Positions 48,333 to 59,956 of a stretch of DNA of 64,000 nt are shown here, piece after piece (positions within the stretch are counted from its first letter, which is position 1; the number at the start of each line of letters is the position of its first letter). Under the pieces are notes generated by a model that worked only from the letters and a program-made list of their open reading frames with translations, was not told the DNA's origin and did not search any database. A program made the position numbers and the translations under genes. The stretch comes from Adineta ricciae (taxonomy: Eukaryota; Rotifera; Eurotatoria; Adinetida; Adinetidae): NCBI GenBank assembly GCA_905250025.1, contig CAJNOJ010000007.1:62001-126000 (forward strand), in the 5' to 3' direction.

Positions 48333-49096
48333 ATGAATAGTTCACTCAATTTGCTCATACTACTTCTATTTAGCGTTCCACTAGTATTTTGTAAACGCTG
48401 TGGTTGCTATAGTGATGCTAGTCTTATTGATTTACCAAATACAACATTGTACAGTAATTTAACATTGCAATCTTGCGAATGTTTGTTTAGTCAACAGAAC
48501 CGATCAAGTTTTCAATATAATAGTAGTGATCAAACCTGTTGTATATTTGATTCTGATATTGCATCAGCAAATCTTCGAGTGGCTCCAGGTTGTAAAGTGT
48601 GCTTTTGCAATCAAACGACAACGGTAAGTTACAACTAGTCTCTATATAAATTGAATACATCAGTTAATCAGGAAGTAAAGTGTATATTTTCTAGGTCGAC
48701 GCACCTACCAGTACTACATCGTCGTCGTTACCAAGTCCACCTATCAACGTGTCAACAGCTGTGCAAGGCAATAATTATTATACAGTTGAAACGGTTTATC
48801 TCACAAATTATGCCACGCTGACATCTTTGAAGATTGTTATCACTGCTCCAAAAACTCTGGGTGCGAATAGTCCACAGATTTATGGCAACTATTGGTCTCA
48901 AGGTACAAACTGTACTTGGATGGTGACAAATACTGATATAATCGCAACATTTTATTTGATACCTGGATGGACAATGGCACCGAATAGTTGGAATTATAAT
49001 CTTCAATTTGCTCTAACTGGTACAAATAGACCTACAGTCAATGACACTTATCGAATACAAATTGATTCTTTTCAAACAATCGATGGACATTTTTAG
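48333..49096 (+). CDS. Secreted Cys-rich protein with C-terminal beta-sandwich-like domain
   Basis: Exons 48333-48623 and 48695-49096 encode 230 residues. A clear signal peptide (residues 1-20, LLILLLFSVPLVFC) precedes a domain of about 75 residues with nine cysteines (CGC, CEC, CC, CKVCFC) and several NxT/NxS glycosylation sites. After a Ser/Thr/Pro linker comes a 110-residue domain with alternating hydrophobic strands and several Trp/Tyr (YWSQGTNCTWMV, IPGWTMAPNSWNYNLQFAL). This is reminiscent of secreted carbohydrate-binding modules such as CBM2, but I cannot confirm a family. The poly(A) signal is at 49177-49182. Function unknown; extracellular location is well supported. Confidence 0.75.
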
Positions 49097-49176
49097 CGCT
49101 GTACAATACTCTGTTCCTTTGAATATATTTTAAATTTCGTTGAAGCATACGTCCGTAACGAATGGCTTTTCATAGT

Positions 49177-49182
49177 AATAAA
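49177..49182 (+). terminator. Poly(A) signal of the secreted-protein gene
   Basis: AATAAA 80 bases after the stop codon. Confidence 0.6.
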
Positions 49183-49413
49183 TATTCTCTCGCGAGAGTC
49201 CACATGTCTCTGTATGTTTCGATTGTCGTGAACTTTGGTTTGATCAATATCTCACGTGACGTGTGTATTCTGTATTAAATATAAAATCGACAAAATGAAC
49301 AAAACAGAAGAGAAATGGTAGTACATCACAAGTACACATGAACACATTTTTTTGTCCAAAGTTAGTAGAAAAAGAAAGTATGCTTTTTAAAAAGTCTTCG
49401 TTTCCGTAAGATC

Positions 49414-50445
49414 TCAACTACGAGAAATGTATTCCCGATAAGCAATAATGATATACATTGCAGCACAAAGTATAATAAACACATCGTCAAATAATCCAAG
49501 AAACCCGAACATATTCTCCGGAAAGATGTCGAACGGTGAAAGAACATACACAATCACAGTAACCAATATGAACATCATTCGAATGCGATATGCCCAAGCA
49601 AGACTTTGTAGGCTAAAGATTTGTCGGATTATATGAGGTATTAGTACAGGGATGTCAGCAATATATTCACGAAACTACAAAATGAAATGATCAGACGTTG
49701 AGAAAGAAGAATATCTTACTGATCGTGGAGCACCAGAAAATCGTCGATTGAAATCCCTCACATCATTTACTACTGTCTGACGATCACTATTATCCTCCAA
49801 TGCTTCTTCGTCAGCAGTAAAACATGTGAGCAGGACAGTTACCTAACAACAAGAAAACAGTATTTATGCGACCTTAGATTCATAAAGTAAATGGTACTGA
49901 CCGGTTGTCGACATACTGGACAACTCATTCCACTCATCCAGTTAGATTGAAATTTCCAGAATGTTATAATACATTTACCTATAACGATGAAAAGGTCATA
50001 TGCAATAGCTACGGAATGGATGAACGAACCACAGAATAAATGACCACAGTTAGTTTCGATGCTTAACACTGATGAGTCAGTGAGACATATCGGACAAGTG
50101 TCATGTCGAGGACGACCCGCACGTGTTGTAGGTGTTTCATTGGTTGCATCTGCTTGTGTAGCTTGTTGAGCACGTTCACGTAAGATTTCCACATCTTGTC
50201 GGTTATCTGGATGTATGTTTGTATTGCGTTCGCGACTAAAATTACAATATATATTCAGAAGTCAATCTTGCAAAACACACTAGTCTATATTACTTCGCAT
50301 AATAAGCCAAAAGGCCCAGTAAACTTAGTATAAAAGCGAAAAGAAGTATTGTATCATCACTAATCCCTTCAATCAAGTATGAATTGTTAATCGAATAGGT
50401 TCCCGTCGACTGGCTATCTTTATCAAATGGCCAATACCACGGCAT
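49414..50445 (-). CDS. RNF170: E3 ubiquitin-protein ligase RNF170 homologue
   Basis: Exons on the minus strand 50294-50445, 50030-50235, 49902-49978, 49720-49842 and 49414-49674 encode 272 residues (human about 258). Order: an N-terminal membrane helix (ILLFAFILSLLGLLAYY), NIHPDN, a C3HC4 RING (CPICL, NCGHLFCGKCI, CPVCRQP), RRFSGAPRS, and a C-terminal hydrophobic region with SPFDIFPENMFGFLGLFDD (DUF1232 type) giving further membrane segments. This layout is that of RNF170, an ER membrane ligase that ubiquitinates activated inositol trisphosphate receptors for degradation. The donor at the RING-splitting intron (49979-50029) is GTTCGT. An acceptor-like CTTCTAG lies four bases before the start ATG. 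Confidence 0.92.
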
Positions 50446-50949
50446 ATCTCTAGAAGTAGAAGATATGCAAGTAAAAATTCACAGTTTCATTTGTGCTCTA
50501 TGAAACACTCTATTTGATAGGCTGGAAATATTCCTCTCTGTATTCGAGAATGACTCATGTATTCCAACAAATACACGGATGAGTCATGTTTCAATTTTTT
50601 ACAAGAAGTCTTTCACTCAGTTTGTTCTTAGGGAAAATCCATCTAAAATATATGTATTTAAATACAGAAATCAATCGGTCTAATTGTAAATCGTGAACAA
50701 AGAGATGCAAGTCATATTTTAAATTGGTTTTAAATATATATTTTTTTCTTTTTGGTTTTTATATAAAGCGACAAACGTTAACTAAACTGTTCTGCTCTCG
50801 TTAGTTATCTGTTGTTGTGTTGTGGTTTAAAGGAGGATGAAATGTAAATAGTCATAACAACGAGGCAAGCGAAACTGTTTTTCTTCGTCTACAGGGAAAA
50901 TACGGATAGTACAAGAAGAAAAAAAAAGAAACTAATGTCATTGTATGAT
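50446..50949. other. Spacer between RNF170 and cytochrome c1 genes
   Basis: 504 bp, AT-rich, no coding signal. RNF170 promoter and cytochrome c1 3' UTR on the minus strand. Confidence 0.45.
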
Positions 50950-52013
50950 TTAATCGCCTTTTGGTTTAGGTCTGTAGAATGCGATCTTTCTCGATTTGAG
51001 CGATGCCCATTTGACACGTTTCCAATGGTAAGATAGAACGACCAAAGGAACAAATACAAGAACGGCTTTGATGGCTAATTTTTTACGATCATCGTGGTCA
51101 CGTTCAGCACTCCATTTAAGAAATTCAGTAACATCTTTTGCTAATTGAGCTTCAGTGGCTTTGGTTCCATCTGAATATTCAATTTGATCATCATACAATT
51201 GTTTAGCCATAGCAATCCAACCACCGCTAAAGTATGGGTTGTAATGAAGACCTGGTTCACCCTTGACTCCGGCCGGTTGGTCTTGATAACCAGTCAATAA
51301 ATTAAAAACGTAATTACAGCCGTCCTCACGACCTAGATCAAACGTAAATCATTGAGATGAGTATGCGTGAAAAGAATACTTTATGCAGAATACGTACCAA
51401 GAGTAATAAGTGAAAGATCTGGTGGTAGCGCTCCACCGTTTCCAGCCTTCGCAGCCTAAAACATTCAGAACAAACAGAGTATTGAATTTTCTGTCTTCTT
51501 CGACATCAAGCAGATGATACTAACCTTATCGTTTGGATAAGGTGATGGCATGTAATCTGTAAGTTTACCAGGTCGTTGAAACATATTACCTTGATCATCG
51601 GGTCCATCAGTAATTTGATCTTGAGCAGCTATGGCTTTAGCTTCTGCTTCCGTGTGTGTCACTCCGACCAAATGGCGATAGGCAAGAAATTTCATTGAAT
51701 GACATGCAGCACAAACTTGTTTGTAGACTTCAAAACCACGACGCACAGATGCATGATCCAACGAATCGAATGGACCATTAAACGACCATGGTAAAGGAAC
51801 TAAATGTGCTTTATTACCCGATGCGTGGACAGCTTGAGAGTGAGCCCAGGCATAACCTAGAGTGCCAGCTGTTAATAGACCGCCACCTAATTGATAAGCC
51901 AAACGTTTCCATCGGGTTGAAGTTTGAGTGGACGAGGAAGATGAATTACGGATGATATAAACTAAGATTTGATGGTTTTGCCGAGTTGTTCGGCATAAGA
52001 TTGTTGATGTCAT
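50950..52013 (-). CDS. CYC1: Cytochrome c1, haem subunit of respiratory complex III
   Basis: Exons on the minus strand 51525-52013, 51398-51455 and 50950-51332 encode 309 residues. An Arg/Ser-rich mitochondrial presequence (1-40) and a sorting-type hydrophobic stretch (LGGGLLTAGTLGYAWA) precede the mature protein. Haem c is attached at C101-A-A-C-H105, and the axial Met lies in the DYMPSPYPN block. Typical family blocks REDGCNYVFNLLTGY, NPYFSGGWIAMAKQLYD and the C-terminal anchor KAVLVFVPLVVLSYHWKRVKW are present. It passes electrons from the Rieske protein to cytochrome c in the inner membrane. All key residues are present, so it should be functional. Confidence 0.96.
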
Positions 52014-52589
52014 TTATGTTTCTTCAATTAACTTCCACTCTAATGATATCTATCACATGGAAAGACAAAATCTTGAAAAAAACCAAAGAAGATCTTAGTA
52101 AAGAGGGCAAAAAGCTAGAAAAAAACGAATATGTTTACGATTTACGACGATGGTTAGGATCTTCCATCGATTGATATTAATAAACTCCTAACGAATCGAT
52201 TTCATGTCGCTTTGATGAAACTATAATATGTCTAAGTAATTTCCGAGAACTAATTAGTAGAAATTATTGAAAATAAAATAGAAAATAGAAAGTATCAAAT
52301 GAATGTAGATGGCACAAGTATCGTACTGCTGATTGATTCAGCATCTTAGACCAATCGAATTCGTGTTGTTGTCTTCCTTCTTTCATTCGTTTCCTTTCCT
52401 TTTCCCTACTGTTCATTCATTCATTTATTCAGATAGAAACAGTTACTATAGTCTGATACAAGACAATGACTAAATACCGATTCACATTTCCTAATTAGAA
52501 TAATCGTTGAAATGAAAATTGTGCATACGAATCTATTGAACAATTTGAAAACTTCGTCGTTCTGAGTGAAATTCTCTATTGTAGAAGTA
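52014..52589. promoter_or_regulatory. Divergent promoter region, CYC1 / FAM120A-like
   Basis: 576 bp between divergent starts. A pyrimidine-rich stretch lies at 52370-52430. An acceptor-like TATTGTAG ends at 52584, just before the FAM120A ATG. Confidence 0.4.
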
Positions 52590-55500
52590 ATGACGATTGG
52601 TGTAAATAACATTTTCGATTGTCTCGAATTAAACACGCCTCTAAATAAACATGATATCGAAGAATTCATTCCTCGTGAGCGTCAAATCGATTCATCAAAT
52701 CCGCTTCATCATCTTCTGATCGATGTCGATACAACATTAGAACGTCTCTATGGTGGTTTCTATCCAGACTGGTTAGCCGGTGGTGAATGGTCCCATTTGT
52801 ATTCTTATCTGTTATCATTATTGAAAACTTGCCAAGAATTATCTTTATGTTTGATATTCTGTTTCGATGGTACGCTTTATCGCTACGGACAATCTCAATG
52901 GTACCATGAACAGATTCAACAACGCAAAAAAGTCAATCAAATATTTAAACACTTGAAACAAAATAAATCCGGTTTACCGCGTCGACATTTATGGTTTCCA
53001 CCACCTGCATTTCAGTTATGTCTGAGAACAATCTTGAGAGAATTGAATTCGCCGCATTTGCTTATGTATCAAACGTGGGGTTATGGGCAATGTCAACATC
53101 AAGAGCAAATGAGGATTTATGCTCAACAGTACCATCAGAGTTTAATCGGCGTTGTTTCATCAGATATTGAATTTTTATTTCCAATGAAAATGAATCAAGA
53201 GAATGTTGTACTGAGATATTTCTCGTCGAAACATTTCAAATTATCATTAAAAGGACGACTAACATTAGTAGAAGTGAAATTAAATCAAATGAAGGAAAAA
53301 TTTTCTTTAAACAATCAACAATTTGCTCTTCTCTTAACATTACGTGGTAAATAGATTCATTTGTTCTATCACCGTTTGACTTTTTTTCCTTTGCAGGCAA
53401 TCATATTCTACCTGATAGTGATTTGGTTCATTTTCATAATGATTTACTTCATGAGCATGATTCGACACCTGTGTCCCTCGTAAATTTTGACTCAAATATA
53501 TGTTGCTCTCTACTCATATTGCTTTAGAATACAAATGGAACAGTTTCACCATCCATCGTTGAGACGTCTACGTCTGAAATCAAAGGAGATGCATGTTCTC
53601 CTGATAAGAGTTTGCAAGAAACAAACGAAGAACCTCACGAAACATCGCCAGTTCATGCTCCGAATCAATCCCGTTCCAATGGAACAAACGTTTCAACCGA
53701 TCAACTTATACCGCGTCTAGTTGATTACATATATAAGCAAAACATTGAGAATGACATCGACTATGAATCAATTGGCAATCAAATTTTCAAGTAAAGATCT
53801 TCTCCTCAGCGTCGAATACGTTGTTTTACCTTTCAATTACATAGACATTCAACTGATAATGAAACACGTCAAATCAAAATACAATCATTAAAAGATTCTT
53901 ACGAGTACTATTTGAATGCAATGATCGAAAGCCAATCTGTATTAGATAGTATGCAATCCACAGAGAAGATCACAGCGTCTTGTCTCTCGAATTCTTCTTC
54001 TAGTCAAAGTATGATAAGATTGTTTTCTTTTTGGCACGACAGTGTATACCAATATCTATTTCATTTAGCACCCATAAATAAGTCAGATGAAAATACCATA
54101 TTCGAAAACTGTTCAGATGTAAATATCGAAGTCATGCGTACGGCATTTAATCTTCATAAACAAGGTTTAATGATGCCATGGATATTTCAATGTCTTTATA
54201 AAGTAGGAGCACCTCTGGATGAAATCTATATTGATCTAAAGTGTAATATTCTTATATCTAGCATGAAATTACATTTCCAGTAACAATTGAACCTGAAATG
54301 TGCAATACAATTCCAAATATCTGCGAATTTTATCGCCCCATACGGAAATACGTTTATTCGATTCTCTTCGATAATAATACAATAATACGCGAACAAGTTT
54401 ACAATAGTGAACATGGATCTTATTTAACTGAAGTTCTATGTGAACAACTAGGGTCAAAACGCACGATTGAACAACTTTGGTTTGGCACGAGTCCCGATGA
54501 GGATAGACAAATACGAATGAAAACATTCTTACAATCACTATTCTATTGTGATTTACCAAAGATTTACTCAACTGCTCACGATTATCTTCTTTTTATTTGC
54601 ATATTACGTTATATTTACATGGAATTCTTTCGTTATTCGTCAACATCCGCCGTTCTACACACGTACGAATTGATTGCGTTCATCTCTCAAGCCGTTCTAA
54701 TCACTGAATTGCAACCGAAACCATTGATGAACTCACAATCGACAAACTTTTTGAACCAATACGATCATATTCAAATAACCAATTACGAGACTCGACCCAT
54801 TCAGTTAGCACATCTGTTTATGCGAGGTTTGGAAACTATTCTTTTTTCCAATGAAGTGTGTGGTGCACCGATTCATCCGAAATACTGTTGCCCATCTCAT
54901 TTCTTCAATGGGAAATTATTCCATCAGAAGTACCTTCAAGCGCAATATTATCAACAAAATCCTGATTTAGTTATGATCTTATGTGATGGAAATGTAAGAA
55001 GAAATTTTTACTTCGACTGAGAAGTTTTCTTAAACTTTTGCTACTCTCTTCTGCTTGTAGACGCATTGTGCTCAAATTGTCTCACACTTGCTCAATGCTG
55101 TGCTTGATGGAACATCAGGTGATACTGTTCATCATACACCTATGCAACAACAACAACAGTATAAATACCCTGGACCTGCACAACAAAATCAACAGCAACG
55201 AGTTTTAACGAAACAACCCCGACAAGGACGTGGACAGACTCTTGTAGCCAATTCAATACGTCCCGCTATACGCACGAACACTAAACAATCAGCAGTTAAT
55301 AATGGTTATAATCAACAGCAAACACCCATTGCAAATTACCGTCAGCAGCAACCACCGCCAGTTAAACAAGCTGGACAAATGAGGAACGGCGGAATGAAAA
55401 AGAACAATATTGGTAGTTAAGAACTCTTCTGCGTTTATAGTATTAAATTAGAATATATGTTTATCTTCGTTTCAGCTACGCCATTTAATCCGAAGGCACA

Positions 55501-56451
55501 TCCACAAGTAGCAAAATTCAATCCTCAGACACCAACGAACATGAATTTTATTTCTCAATCGCAACAGAACTCATTACCAGCTGAACAATGGTCTACATCG
55601 ACGCCTTCGGCAATGCCTCCAAATTACTTGGCTATGCCGCCTCAACAGCAACAATCTCATGCAATGAATAATATGCAATCCATACCTCTACAGCATCAAC
55701 AGTCAATGAATAACAAGTACTGCAATATGCTCCCTCATTGATTCTAACTTACTTCGAAAATAAATGTATATTTTTTTACTTTTAGTTATATCAATCCTCT
55801 TGATGAGCAATTTACTCATTTACAAATTCATCCATCGCCAATCATGACGACACCGATGGCATATCCTCATCCAACTCCAATGCTTAATCCTCATTTACCG
55901 ATGACTCCATATAATCATCTTCATCCCACTATCTATCCTATTCCCACTGGGCCATTATTTTATCAACCATCGCCATCTCCATCAGTTCCTTCCTTCCAGC
56001 AACCGTTGGCAACACCTTATCACCCAGCACCGCCTGCAATCCTACCCGGTCATCCGCCACATGCACCAGTTGCTCCACAACGAACAGTTAACTTTACCAC
56101 AACAGTTGCACCAAATAACAATACCAATACTTATCCACAACGTCTTTCTCCAACATCGATGCAAGCGCAAGAAATGAATCTTCAAGAACTACAACAGCGC
56201 ATTCAAGAACAACAAAAACATCATCCAACACCATTATCCATTCATCGACAGATAACTCAAATGCCTACGAATGATTATACTCCGTGAGTAGTTCTATTAT
56301 CTTTTCTCTCTTCAGATCAAAAATATCTCCTATGCTTTCTAGATACGACATGCATCGATCAGCATCAAACAATGGTATGACTATGCCACTACAATCATGC
56401 CATTATCCATCGATGATTATCGAACATCAACCACGGCTTCATGGTCATTGA
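52590..56451 (+). CDS. FAM120A: Constitutive coactivator of PPAR-gamma-like protein (FAM120A/B family)
   Basis: Nine exons: 52590-53346, 53397-53479, 53528-53790, 53845-54242, 54281-54993, 55061-55412, 55476-55716, 55786-56283, 56343-56451; 1137 residues, close to vertebrate FAM120A (about 1118). The N-terminus is a PIN/XPG-like (Asteroid-type) domain: MTIGVNNIFD, LLIDVDTTLERLYGGFYPDWLAGGEW, FCFDGTL, and GNHILPDSDL after the third acidic block. The middle region has FYRPIRKYVYSILF, then LWFGTSPDEDRQIRM, LAHLFMRGLETILFSNEVCGAPI, YCCPSHFFNGKLFHQKYL and LCDGN, all as in FAM120A. The last 350 residues are Gln/Pro/Met-rich. FAM120A is an RNA-binding scaffold linking Src-family kinases and Argonaute targets in vertebrates. 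Catalytic nuclease residues look incomplete, as in the family. The paralogue level (A, B or C) is not resolved, so the symbol is by family. Confidence 0.9.
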
Positions 56452-56780
56452 TATTTGAATGAACAAAAGCAGAATCAGTACAGAACATTCTACTTCTTTC
56501 TTTTATCATTCAGCAGATTGTGACAGATTGTTAAACAAAGTAACCAAATATTTTTTAATGATGATTCTAGTTAGATATAAACATAATTCATAAATAAGGC
56601 ACGATGATGTGGCATGTGTACACGTTAAATATTCAGATTTTCTCTTTTCTTTTTCAATACATTCTTTCTTTTTCTAGTGCTGTTTGTCTAAAAGAAAACA
56701 CTCGGGATTTATTCTATTTAACGTTAAATAATAAAGAAGTTTCAAAATCATCTATCGCTTTGTTTGTATGTCTTTTTAAG
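56452..56780. other. Spacer between FAM120A-like and TIMMDC1-like genes
   Basis: 329 bp, T-rich. An in-frame upstream ATG (56604) exists but its peptide is hydrophobic and unlike a coding start. TCTTTTTAAG directly precedes the chosen ATG and looks like a splice acceptor. Confidence 0.4.
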
Positions 56781-58040
56781 ATGATCTACTTATTGTTCAC
56801 ACGATCGATAACATGGCCGTTGAATATCTTTGGATTGAATACCAATCAAAAGACAATTTCAATATCAGATGACGAAAACTCTAAGAAAAAAGAGTCTGAC
56901 CAATCGTCACCATTAATTTCGAACAGAAGTCTCATAGACCAGAGTACTTTATCGAAAAATATGGACGAAACCAAATCTTTAATGGAAATAAATAAAACTC
57001 CTAATCTTCCATCACCGAAAGCCTTGTCCATCTTAGGGAAACATTACTTAACGAGAGAAGATTTGGAGAATTTGATACAAGCGAGATTTAAACAAGAGAC
57101 CCCGCGTGATCGTATCGAACGACTGCTTTGGAAAAAGTAAGATCCATTTTCAAGACATTTGTTGATCAAAACTATGTTCGAGTTTCTTTTAGTGAACTAG
57201 GTAAATATCCTGTTCACGCAAGTCTAAAAGACTGGCAGTGTCTCGCAGTTGCCATCAGTCTTGGCTGCGTATTTGGATATAATCGTAAGGAAGAAATGAA
57301 GCCTGTATATGTTCGACAAACATCTATGTTAAAGTTTCAAGATCGTCTGACGGCTGAGGTGAGCAGGTGAGCTTTGCTCCATCGGCCATGGTTGTCATAT
57401 GCTTTTATCTTCTATTTTTCTAGCGAGCTTATCGACAATTTAATGTGGTTATGTTCATGAAAGAAGCATACAGAGTTGCATTTCTTATTCTCTTTGTTAC
57501 CGAGACAATTATGTACGTACAGATAATCATATAAAGGGAAACGGTGTCTGTATATTGTCGTGAATTTCAGGACCAGTCAGTACGCTATTGAGGCATATCG
57601 AAATAAATCAACAATATATGATTGCATACCGGGTGCTGCTTTTGTTGGTTTTACATTCAAAATGTTTCATAGTCCACTGGCAGCAGTTGTTTCAACGATA
57701 CAAGGTGGTATGATAGGGTAGATATTTCCACCGATGCATTCTAAAGATCGATTTTAATCGTCTGGAATCTTTCATAGTTTTCTCTACGGCTTCATTCATA
57801 ATGTTGCTACCCGATTAATCAATCGCACATACGAAGATATACATTATGAACAAGTTATGAAATGGATACTATATCGAGAGTAAGCTCTTTTCGGAATTAT
57901 TCTTCTACTTGGTTTTTATCTGATCTGTGTTTAATTTCAGGAATGCCGAATTATGGAGTGCTCATCTAGATGAATTACCACCGGATTATGTTCCACAAGA
58001 GCCCGAACGAACATGGGGTCTCGGATGGTTTAAACCATAG
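56781..58040 (+). CDS. TIMMDC1: TIMMDC1-like complex I assembly factor (Tim17/22/23 family)
   Basis: Exons 56781-57136, 57193-57358, 57424-57512, 57571-57717, 57778-57879 and 57941-58040 encode 319 residues. The first 120 residues are polar and variable. The C-terminal 200 carry the Tim17-type four-helix core: DWQCLAVAISLGCVFGY, MKEAYRVAFLILFVTETIM, AIEAYRNKSTIYDCIPGAAFVGFTFKM and AAVVSTIQGGMIGFLYGF. The YRNKSTIYDCIPGAAFVG block closely parallels YRNKDALSHFVIAGAVTG of vertebrate TIMMDC1. That protein sits in the inner mitochondrial membrane and assembles the membrane arm of complex I. The C-terminal WSAHLDELP...W tail is also family-like. The start is uncertain because an acceptor-like site abuts the ATG. 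Confidence 0.78.
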
Positions 58041-58187
58041 ACAGTGATGTTTTCGCATATTTGTTTTTACTTCTGTAACAAATACGTTTGATTTGTTCGA
58101 AAAATTCTCTTGATAAAAACATACAAAAAATGAAGTATCAATTTCAGATTACTCATTTCAATTGGTCTTTGTTTATAGATACAGACT

Positions 58188-59471
58188 ATGCATTATCTCA
58201 ATGATTACCTTGAACGTTCGTATATCTTTATAGTAAAAATCTTCAGTACCCTCTGACTTAATTTAGTACTCGAACCGTTGCGTGAAATCATGCGAGAAAA
58301 ATTAACATTGATGCGTGAGAAAGATCTGAAACTACAAGTTGACTGTACTCAATTAGAAGATGATTCAACCGAATTTCTCAATAGTTACCGTCTTTATCAG
58401 AAGCAATCGTCACTCTCACCGACAAAATCGAAAATTCAAACACGCCCATCATCGTCAGAAACAAATGACCAAACATCCGAATTAACACCCGAACAATTAG
58501 CGGCTCAGCAACAAAAACAAGCGGAATACAATAAAATCGTTGACAGACATCAACAATTACTGCAAACGACAGAAGCAAAGATTGCGCTTGCAAATGATTC
58601 ACATGAATTCGTCGAACGATATTTCAAAAAACTAGAAAATGACTTACATAAGTTCAAAATGGAACTGGAGGCTGACTATTCGGGCTTAACAGAAATCTTA
58701 GAAAAACGTAAGATCAGACAAGCATTACATAGAATGTCAGTTTTTTTCTCTTCATCGAAATTCGATTTTAGGTTTTGCAAATGAAGCATGCAATGACTAC
58801 GAAGAAAAATTTAATGAAAATGGTAAATAAAGTATTCTAAATTTAAACCTTAATCATATATGAGTTGTTATGTAGCCGTTCTTGAGCCGTCACTACTCGA
58901 TACTGAACTTTTATTTGATCCGTTCGATGATTTAACTCTACCAAGATCTTTGACGGATGATTATAGTGATCAGTTATCATTAAATTATTTATCGTCATTG
59001 AATCGTAAAGCACAGCAACGTCTTCAATCGTCCAATTCATCTGTGTCCTCTCGAGGTCGCAAGCGTTTGCAAAGTGCTTCATCGACAAATCCGACGGATA
59101 AACGAAAGCGCACTACTCTCAATGACTCCCAACATTTTCATCCAAGTGATACCGATGAATTATCGATAAATCCATATGCTCATTTGAAAAGCTCATCATT
59201 TGATGATGAGAAATACGTTGATGTCGATTCAACACAAGCTCTACTAAATTTAAATGAACAAACAGCAGCGGCAGCAGCCACCACCGATGAGCGTCGGTAC
59301 TGTTTTTGTAATCAAATTAGCTATGGTGATATGATAGCATGTGATAGCTCAACATGTCGCCGAGAATGGTTTCATTACTCATGTGTAGGAATAGTTACAC
59401 CTCCCAAAGGCAAATGGTTTTGCTTTGACTGTACACAATCCTTACAACAGCAGCTAAATATGCATAAATAG
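58188..59471 (+). CDS. ING3: Inhibitor of growth protein 3 homologue
   Basis: Exons 58188-58215, 58267-58707, 58772-58822 and 58876-59471 encode 371 residues. The tiny first exon gives MHYLNDYLE, joined through GTTCGT...TTTAG to LLEPLREIMREKLTLMREKDL, matching the ING3 N-terminus MLYLEDYLEMIEQLP. KFKMELEADYSGLTEILEKR is the ING3-diagnostic end of the ING helical domain. A Ser-rich linker with basic patches (RGRKRLQS, DKRKRTT) could act as nuclear localisation signals. The C-terminal PHD finger (YCFCNQISYGDMIACD...WFHYSCVG...PKGKWFCFDC) has the full Cys4-His-Cys3 set. In animals ING3 is a subunit of the NuA4/TIP60 acetyltransferase complex and reads H3K4me3. All zinc ligands are present. Confidence 0.93.
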
Positions 59472-59956
59472 ACTAGTCATAGGATAAGAGTTCTTTTTTC
59501 TGCTATTTGTTATTCCTGTTTGTATATAAAAATATATGCATTTAACGATTCGGTGCATTAAAACGGATTTAATTCATCGACAATGTAGAGTTCTACTGAT
59601 GATTTATAGTCACTTGAAAATTCTAATGTTAGAAAAGACGAACATTTTGACGTGTTCAATAGATGTCGTGTTGAAGAATAAATAAATTTTCAAGAGAAAA
59701 AAAAAAGCTTTCTTTTTTTATTATTCAAGTTAAAAAAGGAAATCTGTTTGTATCTAAAAACTCTTAATAATTTAAAAAAATAATCTTTCAGTACAATTTC
59801 TCTAGTTGCCATGGTAAAATGATTGTTCAACATCGGCATGACTGATCGAGACAATCGTACAAAAGGACACCTTAGGGGAAGGAATGAGTAATTAAACTGT
59901 GAAACAATCATTGTTTTCTTACAGTTCCAGAATTGTTATCTTCTTTTTCTCGCTTC
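59472..59956. other. Spacer between ING3 and TALPID3-like genes
   Basis: 485 bp, AT-rich. The ING3 poly(A) signal is at 59677-59682, followed by an A-run. A strong acceptor-like TTTTCTTACAG ends at 59924, 32 bases before the next ATG. Confidence 0.5.
59677..59682 (+). terminator. Poly(A) signal of ING3
   Basis: AATAAA about 205 bases after the stop codon, overlapping a second AATAAA-like unit. Confidence 0.55.

Noticed and set aside
49981..50029. Reading the RNF170 RING region through its intron (peptide with SFIHSVAIAYDL)
   Set aside because: It would break the Cys/His spacing of the RING finger; splicing gives the exact CGHLFCGKC motif.
54241..54280. Donor GTGTAA at 54241 in the FAM120A-like gene
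   Set aside because: Out of frame. Using GTAATA two bases later joins DLK to LTIEPE in frame, as family alignment requires.
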